Of a DNA stretch of 64,000 nucleotides, positions 34,591 to 44,015 are shown in pieces; position 1 is the stretch's first letter; every line of letters begins with the position of its first letter. The position numbers and the translations under genes were made by a program. The stretch covers positions 37,105-101,104 of the forward strand of contig KE159564.1 in NCBI GenBank assembly GCA_000403215.2, written 5' to 3'. The notes under the pieces were generated by a model. It saw nothing but the letters and a program-made list of their open reading frames with translations, was not told the origin of the DNA and made no database searches. The DNA is from Lachnospiraceae bacterium A4. GTDB lineage: Bacteria; Bacillota; Clostridia; Lachnospirales; Lachnospiraceae.

Positions 34591-35712
34591 TTATTCTGCC
34601 GGTGCTGGCGCTGCGGCTTCTGCTGCCGTTTGCTCTGCTGCTGTTTTTGATGATTTTGTTTTCCCCTTGGTCTCTGGCTTCTCCGGCGGCGCTGCTGGTG
34701 CCGGAGAGGCATCTGCCCCCTGCAATCCGAAATGCTGGCGGACTTTATTCTCAATCTCCTTGCAGGTCTCAGGATTATCCTTGAGATACTGTTTTGCGTT
34801 CTCACGCCCCTGACCAATCTTGCCGCTCTCATACGCATACCACGCACCACTCTTTACAATGATGCCGACAGACGCAGCCAGATCGAGGATATCGCCCACC
34901 GCAGAGATTCCCTCGCCAAACATAATATCAAACTCTGCCTCCTTAAAAGGCGGCGCAATCTTATTCTTGACTACTTTTACTCTTGTACGGTTGCCCATGA
35001 TCTCGCCGCTCTGTTTCAGTGACTCAATCCTTCTGACATCAAGACGCACAGAGGAATAGAATTTGAGCGCACGTCCTCCTGTCGTCGTCTCCGGATTGCC
35101 AAACATAATGCCGACCTTCTCACGCAATTGGTTAATAAAGACGACTACACAGTTTGACTTGCTGATCACTGCCGTCAGTTTGCGCAGCGCCTGTGACATC
35201 AGCCGCGCTTGCAGACCTACATGGGAGTCTCCCATCTCACCATCAATCTCAGCCTTTGGCACCAGCGCCGCAACAGAGTCCACCACGACAATGTCAATCG
35301 CGCCCGACCGCACCATAGTCTCTGTAATTTCAAGCGCCTGCTCACCATTGTCAGGCTGTGATATATATAGATTATCAACGTCTACGCCAATATTCTTCGC
35401 ATATGCCGGATCAAGGGCATGCTCTGCGTCGATGAAGCCGGCGATTCCGCCAATTTTTTGCACCTCCGCGATCATGTGAAGTGTGACTGTCGTCTTACCT
35501 GAGGACTCTGGTCCGTAAATCTCAATAATTCTTCCTCTTGGGATTCCGCCCAGTCCAAGGGCGATATCAAGGCTGAGAGACCCCGTCGGGATTGTCTCCA
35601 CATTCATCTGTACGTTGGGATCGCCCAGCTTCATCACTGCGCCCTTTCCATACTGTCTCTCTATCTGTGCAAGTGCGGCATCTAGCGCTTTTAATTTGTC
35701 TTCTTTTTCCAT
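34591..35712 (-). CDS. recA: Recombinase RecA
   Basis: 373 aa. Walker [16 protein letters not shown]-type [18 protein letters not shown], Walker [15 protein letters not shown], the L2 loop after [22 protein letters not shown], and [18 protein letters not shown]. The C-terminal tail is long and rich in Ala, Pro, Glu and Lys, as often seen in Clostridia. It carries out strand exchange and triggers LexA self-cleavage. Operon with recX. Confidence 0.98.
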   Translation of the reverse strand: MEKEDKLKALDAALAQIERQYGKGAVMKLGDPNVQMNVETIPTGSLSLDIALGLGGIPRGRIIEIYGPESSGKTTVTLHMIAEVQKIGGIAGFIDAEHALDPAYAKNIGVDVDNLYISQPDNGEQALEITETMVRSGAIDIVVVDSVAALVPKAEIDGEMGDSHVGLQARLMSQALRKLTAVISKSNCVVVFINQLREKVGIMFGNPETTTGGRALKFYSSVRLDVRRIESLKQSGEIMGNRTRVKVVKNKIAPPFKEAEFDIMFGEGISAVGDILDLAASVGIIVKSGAWYAYESGKIGQGRENAKQYLKDNPETCKEIENKVRQHFGLQGADASPAPAAPPEKPETKGKTKSSKTAAEQTAAEAAAPAPAE

Positions 35713-35782
35713 TGTGCATTCTCCTTTGATTTCCTTATATTTTCCGACTCAATTTCAAGAACAAGTGTTTCAATCTGTATCT

Positions 35783-35811
35783 ACTATAAAACATTCGTTC
35801 GCAAATGTCAA
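35783..35811 (-). promoter_or_regulatory. recA promoter with LexA (SOS) box
   Basis: TTGACA (35811-35806), 17 nt, TATAGT (35788-35783). Between and over the -10 lies CGAACGAATGTTTT (35801-35788), matching the Gram-positive SOS box CGAACrnryGTTyC except at the final base. Repression by LexA at this place is the expected control. Confidence 0.85.
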
Positions 35812-35975
35812 GAGGTTTTTGTAAAATTTTACAGGCTTTGCTGTAAACGCTCTACTTTGTATCAACAGCAGCCTAAATCACCATACCATATATACGCCCT
35901 TGAAACAAGTGCGAATTTTTACATTTCGCGCCCTATTTACAATATGCCTCTGCCCGGGACGGCGTGTGCATAAAG

Positions 35976-36012
35976 TAAAAAATCCACTGCCCCGCCGGGC
36001 AATGGACCTTTT
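35976..36012 (-). terminator. Intrinsic terminator after pgsA
   Basis: AATCCACTGCCC-CGCC-GGGCAATGGACCTT forms a GC-rich stem; six T follow on the minus strand. It ends the yicC-remA-rpoZ-rimO-pgsA transcript before recA. The remaining spacer to recA's promoter (35812-35975) shows nothing else. Confidence 0.82.
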
Positions 36013-36019
36013 CACGCTT

Positions 36020-36595
36020 TTAAATTTTTCCATCAAAGAGCACATTCTTATTTTTCACCATATAATCAATCAGCGAAATCACTGTCAATAGCACGGCAAT
36101 CCACATGACAAGCTGCGTCAGCACGGCAAGCGCGTCAATATTGGCAATCATCAGGCAGACCATAACCATCTGAAATGTCGTCTTAAACTTTCCCCAGTAA
36201 TTTGCTGCGATCACCACACGATTGTCCGCTGCGACAAGCCGGAAGCCGCTGATAATAAATTCACGGCTCATGATAATAATCACAATCCACGCGGGGATTC
36301 TGTCCATCTCAACCAGACAGATCAGCGCCGCACACACAAGCAGCTTATCCGCCAACGGGTCCATAAACTTTCCAAAATTGGTGACTAAATTATATTTTCT
36401 GGCAATCCTGCCATCTAGCAGATCTGTAAGGCTCGCAATAATAAAAATTGCTAACGCGATATAGTCTGCATAGCCTGCAATCCCTCCAAACAGCGCCATA
36501 TACCACGCCCACTCGGCGTAACTGCCCAGCATCACCAGCACAAACGGCACGATCAGAATCACTCTGAATACAGTTAATTTATTTGGTAAATTCAT
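36020..36595 (-). CDS. pgsA: CDP-diacylglycerol--glycerol-3-phosphate 3-phosphatidyltransferase
   Basis: 191 aa. It makes phosphatidylglycerol phosphate, the step leading to phosphatidylglycerol. The CDP-alcohol phosphotransferase motif DGx2ARx8Gx3Dx3D is visible as DLLDGRIARKYNLVTNFGKFMDPLADK. Four to six membrane helices. Starts 4 bp before the rimO stop, so translation is probably coupled. Confidence 0.94.
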   Translation of the reverse strand: MNLPNKLTVFRVILIVPFVLVMLGSYAEWAWYMALFGGIAGYADYIALAIFIIASLTDLLDGRIARKYNLVTNFGKFMDPLADKLLVCAALICLVEMDRIPAWIVIIIMSREFIISGFRLVAADNRVVIAANYWGKFKTTFQMVMVCLMIANIDALAVLTQLVMWIAVLLTVISLIDYMVKNKNVLFDGKI

Positions 36596-36599
36596 CTCT

Positions 36600-37943
36600 T
36601 TACTCTCCTGTTATCTCTCCGATCAAGTCATATTCATAGGAGCCTGTGATCTTTACGCGCACGAAATCTCCTGTCATAAGCTCTCTTTCTGTCTGGATAA
36701 ACACAAAACCGTCCACGTTTGGCGCATCTTTATAGCTTCTTGCGACATAGGCGTGTTCGTCCGGCAGTCTGCCCTCGACCATGACAAGCATCGTACTCCC
36801 CACAGCAGCCTGCGCTTTCTCAAAGGCGATCTCCTGCTGCAGCTCCATAATATCTGCCTGCCGTTCCAGCTTCACCGCCTCATCAACCTGATCTTCAAAC
36901 AGCGCAGCGGGCGTGTCCTCCTCCGGCGAATATGGAAAGACACCCAGTCTGTCAAACGCCATCTCGTCAACAAATTCCAGCAGCGACTCATGCTCCTCTT
37001 GTGTCTCCCCCGGAAAACCGGTAATGATTGTCGTCCTCAGACAGATTTCCGGGATTTGCTCCCTTAATTTTGTTATAATATCCGTAAGCTCCTGCCGGTC
37101 TGTACGCCTGCCCATCCGCTTTAAGATGCGGTCCGATGCGTGCTGTATGGGAATATCCAGATAGCTGCACACCTTGTCCTGTGTCCGTATCGTCTCGATC
37201 AATTCGTCTGTGATCTCCTCCGGGTAGCAGTAAAGAAGCCGAATCCAATAAACACCCGCAATCGCACACAAGCGCTTGAGTAATTCAGGCAGACGTTTCT
37301 CCCCGTACAAATCCATTCCATATAAGGTCGTCTCCTGTGCCACTAAGATGATTTCCTTTGCGCCAAATGATACGAGACGCTCTGCCTCCAAGATAAGCTC
37401 TTCCATCGGAATGCTTCGGTAGTGCCCTCTCACTTTAGGAATAATGCAGTAACTACAGTGCTTATCGCAGCCCTCTGCGATTTTTAGATAGGCATAATGC
37501 CCTCCTGTGGTGACAATCCTTTTATGTTCTGCAGAATGGTCATACACCGCAGGCATGTGACTGATGTCTTTTAGATAATTTTGAGGCTTCCCCGCCAGCA
37601 CTTCCTCCAACGCATCTGCAATCGCATCAATCGCCGTAGTGCCAACAATGACATCCACCTCCGGGATTTCTTTTTGTATCTCTTCCCGGTAGCGCTGTGC
37701 AAGGCAGCCCGCGGCAATCAGTGCTTTGACTGCGCCGCTTTTTCGCAATTCTGCCATCTCCAAGAGGGTATTGATGCTCTCCTGTTTGGCATCATTAATA
37801 AAGCAGCATGTGTTGACCACCACTGCCTGCGCCTGCGCCTCGTCGTCCGTTATCGAAAATCCCCGCTGTACCAGTGTGCCAAGCATCATCTCCGTATCTG
37901 CCAGATTTTTATCACAGCCAAGAGATATAAATAAAATCTTCAA
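36600..37943 (-). CDS. rimO: Ribosomal protein S12 methylthiotransferase RimO
   Basis: 447 aa. N-terminal UPF0004 domain with SLGCDKNLADTEMM and the other two cluster cysteines (NTCCFI, AAGCLAQRY); radical-SAM CxxxCxxC in GCDKHCSYCIIP; C-terminal TRAM domain ending EYDLIGEI. It adds a methylthio group to an aspartate of S12. Between rpoZ and pgsA, spaced by 3-4 bp on each side. Confidence 0.95.
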   Translation of the reverse strand: MKILFISLGCDKNLADTEMMLGTLVQRGFSITDDEAQAQAVVVNTCCFINDAKQESINTLLEMAELRKSGAVKALIAAGCLAQRYREEIQKEIPEVDVIVGTTAIDAIADALEEVLAGKPQNYLKDISHMPAVYDHSAEHKRIVTTGGHYAYLKIAEGCDKHCSYCIIPKVRGHYRSIPMEELILEAERLVSFGAKEIILVAQETTLYGMDLYGEKRLPELLKRLCAIAGVYWIRLLYCYPEEITDELIETIRTQDKVCSYLDIPIQHASDRILKRMGRRTDRQELTDIITKLREQIPEICLRTTIITGFPGETQEEHESLLEFVDEMAFDRLGVFPYSPEEDTPAALFEDQVDEAVKLERQADIMELQQEIAFEKAQAAVGSTMLVMVEGRLPDEHAYVARSYKDAPNVDGFVFIQTERELMTGDFVRVKITGSYEYDLIGEITGE

Positions 37944-37946
37944 ATC

Positions 37947-38177
37947 TTAATCCTCATGTGTTATCTTGATCTTACCTTTGTTTAATTCCTCAATCGCAAT
38001 CGAGAGCGGCTTCGTCTGCCTAGTGTCCACCAGCGGTTCCTCCCCGGCAATAATCTGCCTTGCACGCCTTGATGTCGCCATAACAATCGAATAACGGCTG
38101 TTTACCACAGGCGCCTCTCCCGGCTCGACCTCGTTGTTTACTACTTTCATTAAGTCTGTGTACGATGGATGTAACAT
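37947..38177 (-). CDS. rpoZ: DNA-directed RNA polymerase subunit omega
   Basis: 76 aa, usual size. MLHPSYTDLMKVVN, NSRYSIVMATSRRARQI and the KPLSIAIEELNKGKI tail are typical of omega, which helps assemble the beta' subunit. In most Clostridia gmk stands directly before it; here remA does, with 35 bp between. Confidence 0.93.
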   Translation of the reverse strand: MLHPSYTDLMKVVNNEVEPGEAPVVNSRYSIVMATSRRARQIIAGEEPLVDTRQTKPLSIAIEELNKGKIKITHED

Positions 38178-38212
38178 ATTTTTCCCTCTCTTTGATACTT
38201 ATTTTTCGATAA

Positions 38213-38494
38213 TTAATTGTTAATTTGTAAATTCTCGCCGGCATCGTCATCTGCCAGCACGCCCTGCGCCCGTCCTGCGATCGTCTCAGGCAGAAGTGCA
38301 GAGAGCACAATCTGGCTGCTTTCCATCACCAGCACCGACTTTGTCCTGCGTCCCTGTGTGGCATCTATGACGGTGCCGTTTTCTTTTGATTTCTGTACAA
38401 GCCTTTTTACGGGCGCCGAATCAGGACTCACAATCGCTATGATCTTAGACGTGTTGACGATATTGCCGAACCCTATATGAATCAGTCTGTTCAC
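38213..38494 (-). CDS. remA: RemA family regulator (DUF370)
   Basis: 93 aa from a GTG at 38494 with GAGGTGG before it; the frame is open to a GTG at 38506. HIGFGNIVNTSKIIAIVSPDSAPVKRLVQ and IDATQGRRTKSVLVMESSQIVLSALLPETI match RemA, a small DNA-binding ring protein that activates matrix and osmoprotection genes in Bacillus and is widespread in Clostridia. The C-terminal tail is a little longer than in Bacillus. Confidence 0.9.
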   Translation of the reverse strand: MNRLIHIGFGNIVNTSKIIAIVSPDSAPVKRLVQKSKENGTVIDATQGRRTKSVLVMESSQIVLSALLPETIAGRAQGVLADDDAGENLQINN

Positions 38495-38544
38495 CTGCCA
38501 CCTCACTGCTGTCTGTATTGTTTCTTACAATGTCTCCAAAAGAA

Positions 38545-39423
38545 CTACTCAATATTCTGTATCTGTTCCCTGACCTTCTCTATCTCGGTCTTTAGATCAA
38601 TACCGCGGTTGGATATCTCGAGATCATTTGCTTTCGAGAGGATTGTGTTTGCCTCCCTGTTCATCTCCTGTGCAATAAAATCCAGCTTTCTGCCGATGCT
38701 GCCGCCGTCCGACAGCGCCTGTTTCATGGTCTCTATGTGGCTTCGAAGCCGCACAAGCTCCTCATCCACACACACTTTGTCTGCAAATATCGTAATCTCT
38801 GTCAGCAGTCTGGACTCATCCACCGACGCATCGCCGAGGAGTTCATGAACCCTCTCCTCCAGTCTTTTTCTGTATTCGTCGATAATCTGCGGCGAGCGCT
38901 TTTCTATGAACGCAACATGTTCTAACATGCCGTCGAGCTTTCCCTTCAGATCAGCGGCTAGATTCCCGCCTTCCCTGATACGTGTTTCCACCAGACCTTC
39001 CGCGGCTTTTTGTATGGCTTTGGAAAGCCCCTTCCAGATTTCCTCCTCATCAACAGCCTGCTCCTCCATGGAAAATACTTCCGGATATCTTGAGAGCGTC
39101 GAGACGCGGACATCATTGTCCAGTCCGAAATCTTCTGACATAGCTTTCAAATAGCCAAGATACTCCGCGGCAATATCCTTATTGTATTTGATACACACAT
39201 TACTCTCAGAAAAATCCTCGTATGTGATAAACAAGTCAAGCTTTCCGCGCTGCACATAATTTTTTAACTCATTTCTAATAGAACTCTCAAAAATACTGAG
39301 CTTTTTGGGCATCTTGATACTGGCGTCAAGATATCTGTGGTTTACAGATTTCATCTCGACTGTGTATTTGCGGTCACCCTCTGTAATCTCACACCGTCCA
39401 AAGCCTGTCATACTTTTAATCAT
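38545..39423 (-). CDS. yicC: YicC family endoribonuclease
   Basis: 292 aa. N-terminal MIKSMTGFGRCEI is the family signature; the C-terminal DUF1732 part contains EITIFADKVCVDEELVRLRSHIETM and GRKLDFIAQEMNREANTILSKAND. YicC proteins have been shown to cleave RNA in Bacillus and E. coli. First gene of the yicC-remA-rpoZ-rimO-pgsA run, with a near-consensus promoter. Confidence 0.94.
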   Translation of the reverse strand: MIKSMTGFGRCEITEGDRKYTVEMKSVNHRYLDASIKMPKKLSIFESSIRNELKNYVQRGKLDLFITYEDFSESNVCIKYNKDIAAEYLGYLKAMSEDFGLDNDVRVSTLSRYPEVFSMEEQAVDEEEIWKGLSKAIQKAAEGLVETRIREGGNLAADLKGKLDGMLEHVAFIEKRSPQIIDEYRKRLEERVHELLGDASVDESRLLTEITIFADKVCVDEELVRLRSHIETMKQALSDGGSIGRKLDFIAQEMNREANTILSKANDLEISNRGIDLKTEIEKVREQIQNIE

Positions 39424-39468
39424 CTCAATCCCCCTGACTGCCGATTGATTTTGAACATATATTAATGT

Positions 39469-39497
39469 ATTATAAAATAATCCGTTCCCCGCGTCAA
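39469..39497 (-). promoter_or_regulatory. Promoter of the yicC operon
   Basis: TTGACG (39497-39492), 17 nt, TATAAT (39474-39469) on the minus strand, about 40 nt before the gene; divergent from the LtaS-like promoter. Confidence 0.82.
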
Positions 39498-39535
39498 CCT
39501 ATTTTCGCCTGAAATGAAAAAGAGGCAAAACAACC

Positions 39536-39564
39536 TTGAAAACACTGGAAAAAAATGCTATTGT
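39536..39564 (+). promoter_or_regulatory. Promoter of the LtaS-like gene
   Basis: TTGAAA (39536-39541), 17 nt, TATTGT (39559-39564). The long open frame of the gene would begin at this -35, which shows that translation must start further down. Confidence 0.6.
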
Positions 39565-39592
39565 AGTATATAATTTTGTAACAATTTGGAGG

Positions 39593-41413
39593 ATGAAAAA
39601 ATTTATTATGAAAATGTTACTGTCAAAACACCCTAAAGTCATATGGTGTCTGAGAAATTTAGTCCCTATGGTACTGTTTCCTGTCGCAAATTTTTATCTG
39701 TTTGAATGGTATCTGAACAATCCGTGGAAAGAAATGAAAGTCCCCATACAATTTCTAAACATTTATTTATTTGAACTGCTCATGGCGTTGTTTCTGTGTG
39801 TCTTTGGGCGCCTGAAATGGTCCCTGCGCCTGCAAAGCATCTTTTTTATGGTCGTGGGTCTGGCAAATTATTATGTTATCAGCTTCCGCTCTGCGCCGAT
39901 CATGCCGTGGGATATCTACTCTCTGGGCACTGCCCTGAGCGTTGCCAACAATTTTAAATACACCATCGAGCGCCAGGCTGTCATTGTCCTGATCGGATTT
40001 ATTTTGTTGATCGTATGTGAGTCTGTCGTCAATCTGGAATTAAAAGGTACGGATAAATGGAAAAAACGCTTTTGGGGGATCCGCGTGGCAGGCGCCATTG
40101 TCTTTTTTGCGCTGCTTTGCAGTTTCACAAATATGCTGCATCAGGACAGCACCATCATCAAGTACAAAATGTATGATAAACTGTTTACGCCGACTGTCAT
40201 GAGCAAGCGCGATGGTACTGCTGTCGCATTTTTAATGGAATTAAAATATATCAAGGTGGACAAGCCCGCTAATTACAGTGAAAGCGCTGTCGAGGAGATC
40301 TTAAAGCCCTATGCGGAGGCAGAACCCAGTGCAGTTCCCGAACGGCTGCCAAATATTATCGTGATCATGAACGAAGCCTTCTCTGACCCGGCTGTACTTG
40401 GTTCGTTTGAAACGAACGAGGACTATATGCCCTATGTACATTCTATTCTTAATGGTTCCGTCGAAAACACGATTTCCGGTTATCTGAATGTATCGGTGCT
40501 CGGCGGCAACACTGCCAATACGGAATTTGAGTTTCTCACAGGAAACACGATGGCATTCCTGCCGCAAGGCAGCGTGGCATACCAGCAGTATCTCAAAAAG
40601 GAGATGCCCTCTCTTGCGTCCCATCTAAAAGCGCTGGGTTACAAGACGATCGCCACGCATCCTTATAATAGTACTGGCTGGGACCGCAATAAAGTATACC
40701 CTCTTTTGGGATTTGATGAAATGTATTTTATAAAAGATTATAAAAAACCGGAAAGAGTCAGAAAATATGTAAGTGACAAAGCGTGTTATGACAAGATTAT
40801 AGGCATGTATGAGTCGAAGCCCGCAGGCACCCCGCTTTTTGTATTCAATGTGACGATGCAGAATCACTCGTCCTACACAGATGACTTTGATAATTTTCAT
40901 CCAGATATCAAGGTTTCGGGCAGCAAATCCAAGGCGCTGAACAACTATCTGTCCTTGATGAAGATCTCCGACGAATCTGTGCGCGGGCTGACAGAATATT
41001 TTTCCAATGCCAGCGAGGACACGATGATTATATTTTTTGGCGACCATCAGCCGACAAACTCCGTCGTGTCAAATGTCTGGAAATTAAATGGAAAAAATGG
41101 AAATGAACTGTCTGCCGAGGACGAGGCAAACCGGTATAAAGTACCTTATTTTATCTGGTGTAATTTTGACATTGAATCCAAAACGAACGCCGATACCAGC
41201 ACAAATTTCCTTGCAACAGATCTCCTTGAGACTGCGGGCATTCCTATGACAATGTACGAGCAATATCTTGACAAATTGTCAGAGCATTATCCCGTAATCA
41301 CCTCCATCCGCACTGAGGATGCGCAGGGCAAGAGCACAGACACGGAAAATGTGATGGGCGAGTTAAACAACTATGCCATTTTGCAATACGACTGTATCTT
41401 TGGCAAAAAATAA
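39593..41413 (+). CDS. LTA synthase-like sulfatase-family membrane protein
   Basis: About 606 aa from the ATG at 39593, which touches the TTGGAGG site; ATGs at 39608 and 39614 are alternatives with better spacing. Five N-terminal membrane segments precede an extracellular sulfatase-fold domain: NIIVIMNEAFSDP (metal and nucleophile region), SVLGGNTANTEFEFLTGN, ATHPYNSTGWDRNKVYP, FNVTMQNHSSY and FFGDHQPTN. This is the layout of LtaS and related phosphoglycerol transferases, which move phosphoglycerol from phosphatidylglycerol onto a glycolipid or glycan. The exact acceptor is not known. A YfhO-family gene follows after 19 bp. Confidence 0.85.
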   Translation: MKKFIMKMLLSKHPKVIWCLRNLVPMVLFPVANFYLFEWYLNNPWKEMKVPIQFLNIYLFELLMALFLCVFGRLKWSLRLQSIFFMVVGLANYYVISFRSAPIMPWDIYSLGTALSVANNFKYTIERQAVIVLIGFILLIVCESVVNLELKGTDKWKKRFWGIRVAGAIVFFALLCSFTNMLHQDSTIIKYKMYDKLFTPTVMSKRDGTAVAFLMELKYIKVDKPANYSESAVEEILKPYAEAEPSAVPERLPNIIVIMNEAFSDPAVLGSFETNEDYMPYVHSILNGSVENTISGYLNVSVLGGNTANTEFEFLTGNTMAFLPQGSVAYQQYLKKEMPSLASHLKALGYKTIATHPYNSTGWDRNKVYPLLGFDEMYFIKDYKKPERVRKYVSDKACYDKIIGMYESKPAGTPLFVFNVTMQNHSSYTDDFDNFHPDIKVSGSKSKALNNYLSLMKISDESVRGLTEYFSNASEDTMIIFFGDHQPTNSVVSNVWKLNGKNGNELSAEDEANRYKVPYFIWCNFDIESKTNADTSTNFLATDLLETAGIPMTMYEQYLDKLSEHYPVITSIRTEDAQGKSTDTENVMGELNNYAILQYDCIFGKK

Positions 41414-41432
41414 ACCGGAGGACGAAGCTACC

Positions 41433-44015
41433 ATGAATTTCATGAAATTAAAGAAAACGGACCCTTTATATCTGCTCTCATTTTTACTGCCAACCCTGAT
41501 TATGCTGGTCATCTTTGTGATTCAAAAGATATATCCCTTTGGCGACCGCTCTTTTCTCCACATTGATATGTATCACCAGTATTTTCCATTTCTGGTGGAA
41601 TTTTATCATAAATTAAAAGGCGGCGAGAGCCTTTTCCACTCGTGGCACACTGGCATCGGCTCGAACTTTATCGCGCTCTATGCCTACTACCTTGCAAGCC
41701 CTTTTAACTGGCTGTGTGTCCTGATTCCTGAGCAGTTTCTGATGGAATTTTTGTCCTATATGGTCGTTTTAAAGATTGGCTTGTGCGGGCTGACCTTCAC
41801 TTATTATATTCGGAAGCATTTTCACACCGACTCATGGTCCGTCTTGTGCTTTGCCCTCTTTTATGCGCTGTCCGGTTTTATGGCAGCCTACAACTGGGAC
41901 GTGATGTGGCTCGATGTCGTTGTCCTTGCACCGCTCATTCTCCTCGGCGTAGAACGGCTTGTCAACGAGGGAAAATGTTATCTATACTGTATTACGCTGG
42001 GCTTATCCATTCTGTCCAACTACTACCTCTCGATTATGCTGTGTATTTTTCTGGTACTCTATTTTATCGTACTGTTAATCGCACGCAATCCGTCGGAGGA
42101 AACAAGCTCTGCCCCGCTCGCCTTTCCCAGACTAGAGCGCATCAAAAACTTTTATGGCAAAGCCATCATCCGTTTCAGTGTCTATTCCCTGCTCGCAGGC
42201 GGCATGGCGGCAGTTTTGCTTCTGCCGACACTCTCCGCACTGCACTTTACAGAGTTTAGCGACATCAACTTTCCGTCAAAGATGAAAACATACTTTCCAG
42301 TGATTGACATGGTTGCCAGACACTGTTTTAATGTGACGGTGGAAACCGGACTAGACCACTGGCCCAATATCTATTGCGGTGTGCTCGTCTTTGTGCTGCT
42401 GCCGCTGTATGCCCTGCAAAAGAAAATCCCGCTGCGGGAGAAAGCACCCAAATTATTTCTGCTTGGTTTTATATTAATCAGCTACTCAACCAATACGCTG
42501 AATTTTATATGGCATGGACTCAATTATCCTGACTCGCTGCCAGCCAGACAGTCCTTTTTGTACTGCCTGCTGCTATTAACGCTCTGTTTTGAGGCATATT
42601 CTTATATCCGCGAATACACCAAAAAAGAGCTTACCACAGTCTTTACAGGCGTTTTATTTTTTATCGTGTTATGCGAGAAAATTGTGACGGACGATTCCTT
42701 CACAGGTGTATGCTTCTTGTTTACAGGGGTTTTTCTGCTGATTTATGCAGTGCTGATCTACTATTTTAGAAACCACGGAAATCTTGCCAGAATGTTGTGC
42801 GTCTGCGCAGTGCTTGTCACCGTCACAGAGGCTGGTGTAAACACTTATCTCACCAGTGTTCCCACGGTTTCAAGAACCACGTATCTGTCCAACTACGACT
42901 CTTATCAGATACTGACAGACAGGACTGTGCAGAAGGAGGACGGCGACTTCTTCCGATTTGAAAAGTTTGCGCGCAGAACACAAAACGATGCGATGCTGAT
43001 TGGTTTTCAGGGCGGTTCGTACTTTTCTTCCACGCTGAACTCTCTCGTCTCTGATTTTTATGAAACTTATGGTATGAAGGGCAGCCGTGTCAATTATTGT
43101 TACGACGGCGCCACGCCCGTTACCGCTGCGCTGCTTGCCAACCGCTATATGTTATACACACTGGACAGAGGGTATGATAACCTGTTTACACTCGCGGATA
43201 CTGAGGGAAAATTGTATCTGTACAAGAACAACTATTCGCTGCCGCTGGGTTACATGATTACCTCACCCAACGCGCGTTTTGATGATGCCCAGAATGTAGC
43301 AGAGAATATTCATGAGGATGAGGATACACAAGACAAAAATTTAAATCCGATAGAACGCCAGATCAGACTTGTTCACCGTCTGGGGATTGACGGCGATGTA
43401 TTTCTCAATGTTCTGGTTAATTCCTACGGCGCACAGGCAGAGCTCTATATAGAGGAGGATGCGCATTACTATGCCTACACCTCCAACACAAAGATTGATA
43501 CGATTAAAATGACTTATGAGGAGGAATCCAAAAGCTTTAGCCAGATCAAGAAAAAATATATCCTTGACCTCGGCTATCACAAAGCCGGTGAGACACTCTC
43601 CCTAAAATCTGAGAACGGCAAAGATCTGAATCTGACTGCCTACAAGGTCAATGAGCCAGTACTTGGCGATTTTATCAGCCAGTTAAGCCGCCAGACAATG
43701 ACTGTTGACAGTTATGACGAAACGTCCTTAAATGGCCAGATTGATGTCACCTCGCCCGGCCAGCTGGTTTTATCCATTCCCTATGACCCCGGCTGGACTT
43801 TATACGTGGACGGCGCAAAGACAGAGATGGATTTATTTGAGGATACCTTTATCAGCATTGAATTGGAAGAGGGCACTCACACGATTGCGCTGCGCTATTT
43901 TCCTAAGGGATTTATTCCCGGCGTGCTTGTCTCGGTTGTGTGTATCCTGTTATTTGCCGGTTTGTGGCTGGTATCACGCGCCTTTATGCGCTCTCCAGCA
44001 TCAACAAAACAGTAA
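41433..44015 (+). CDS. YfhO-family membrane protein (putative glycosyltransferase)
   Basis: 860 aa from the ATG at 41433 with CCGGAGG before it; an ATG at 41373 inside the preceding gene is in frame but unlikely. About a dozen membrane helices in the first 500 residues. DMYHQYFPFLVEFYH and FHSWHTGIGSNFIALYAYYLASPFNW are the catalytic-site-like motifs of YfhO and related GT-C proteins. A large extracellular C-terminal part ends in a beta-domain (VDGAKTEMDLFEDTFISIELEEG) and a last helix. In Bacillus, YfhO is linked to glycosylation of lipoteichoic acid; pairing with an LtaS-like gene fits that. Its end overlaps the convergent kinase gene by 32 bp. Confidence 0.82.
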   Translation: MNFMKLKKTDPLYLLSFLLPTLIMLVIFVIQKIYPFGDRSFLHIDMYHQYFPFLVEFYHKLKGGESLFHSWHTGIGSNFIALYAYYLASPFNWLCVLIPEQFLMEFLSYMVVLKIGLCGLTFTYYIRKHFHTDSWSVLCFALFYALSGFMAAYNWDVMWLDVVVLAPLILLGVERLVNEGKCYLYCITLGLSILSNYYLSIMLCIFLVLYFIVLLIARNPSEETSSAPLAFPRLERIKNFYGKAIIRFSVYSLLAGGMAAVLLLPTLSALHFTEFSDINFPSKMKTYFPVIDMVARHCFNVTVETGLDHWPNIYCGVLVFVLLPLYALQKKIPLREKAPKLFLLGFILISYSTNTLNFIWHGLNYPDSLPARQSFLYCLLLLTLCFEAYSYIREYTKKELTTVFTGVLFFIVLCEKIVTDDSFTGVCFLFTGVFLLIYAVLIYYFRNHGNLARMLCVCAVLVTVTEAGVNTYLTSVPTVSRTTYLSNYDSYQILTDRTVQKEDGDFFRFEKFARRTQNDAMLIGFQGGSYFSSTLNSLVSDFYETYGMKGSRVNYCYDGATPVTAALLANRYMLYTLDRGYDNLFTLADTEGKLYLYKNNYSLPLGYMITSPNARFDDAQNVAENIHEDEDTQDKNLNPIERQIRLVHRLGIDGDVFLNVLVNSYGAQAELYIEEDAHYYAYTSNTKIDTIKMTYEEESKSFSQIKKKYILDLGYHKAGETLSLKSENGKDLNLTAYKVNEPVLGDFISQLSRQTMTVDSYDETSLNGQIDVTSPGQLVLSIPYDPGWTLYVDGAKTEMDLFEDTFISIELEEGTHTIALRYFPKGFIPGVLVSVVCILLFAGLWLVSRAFMRSPASTKQ

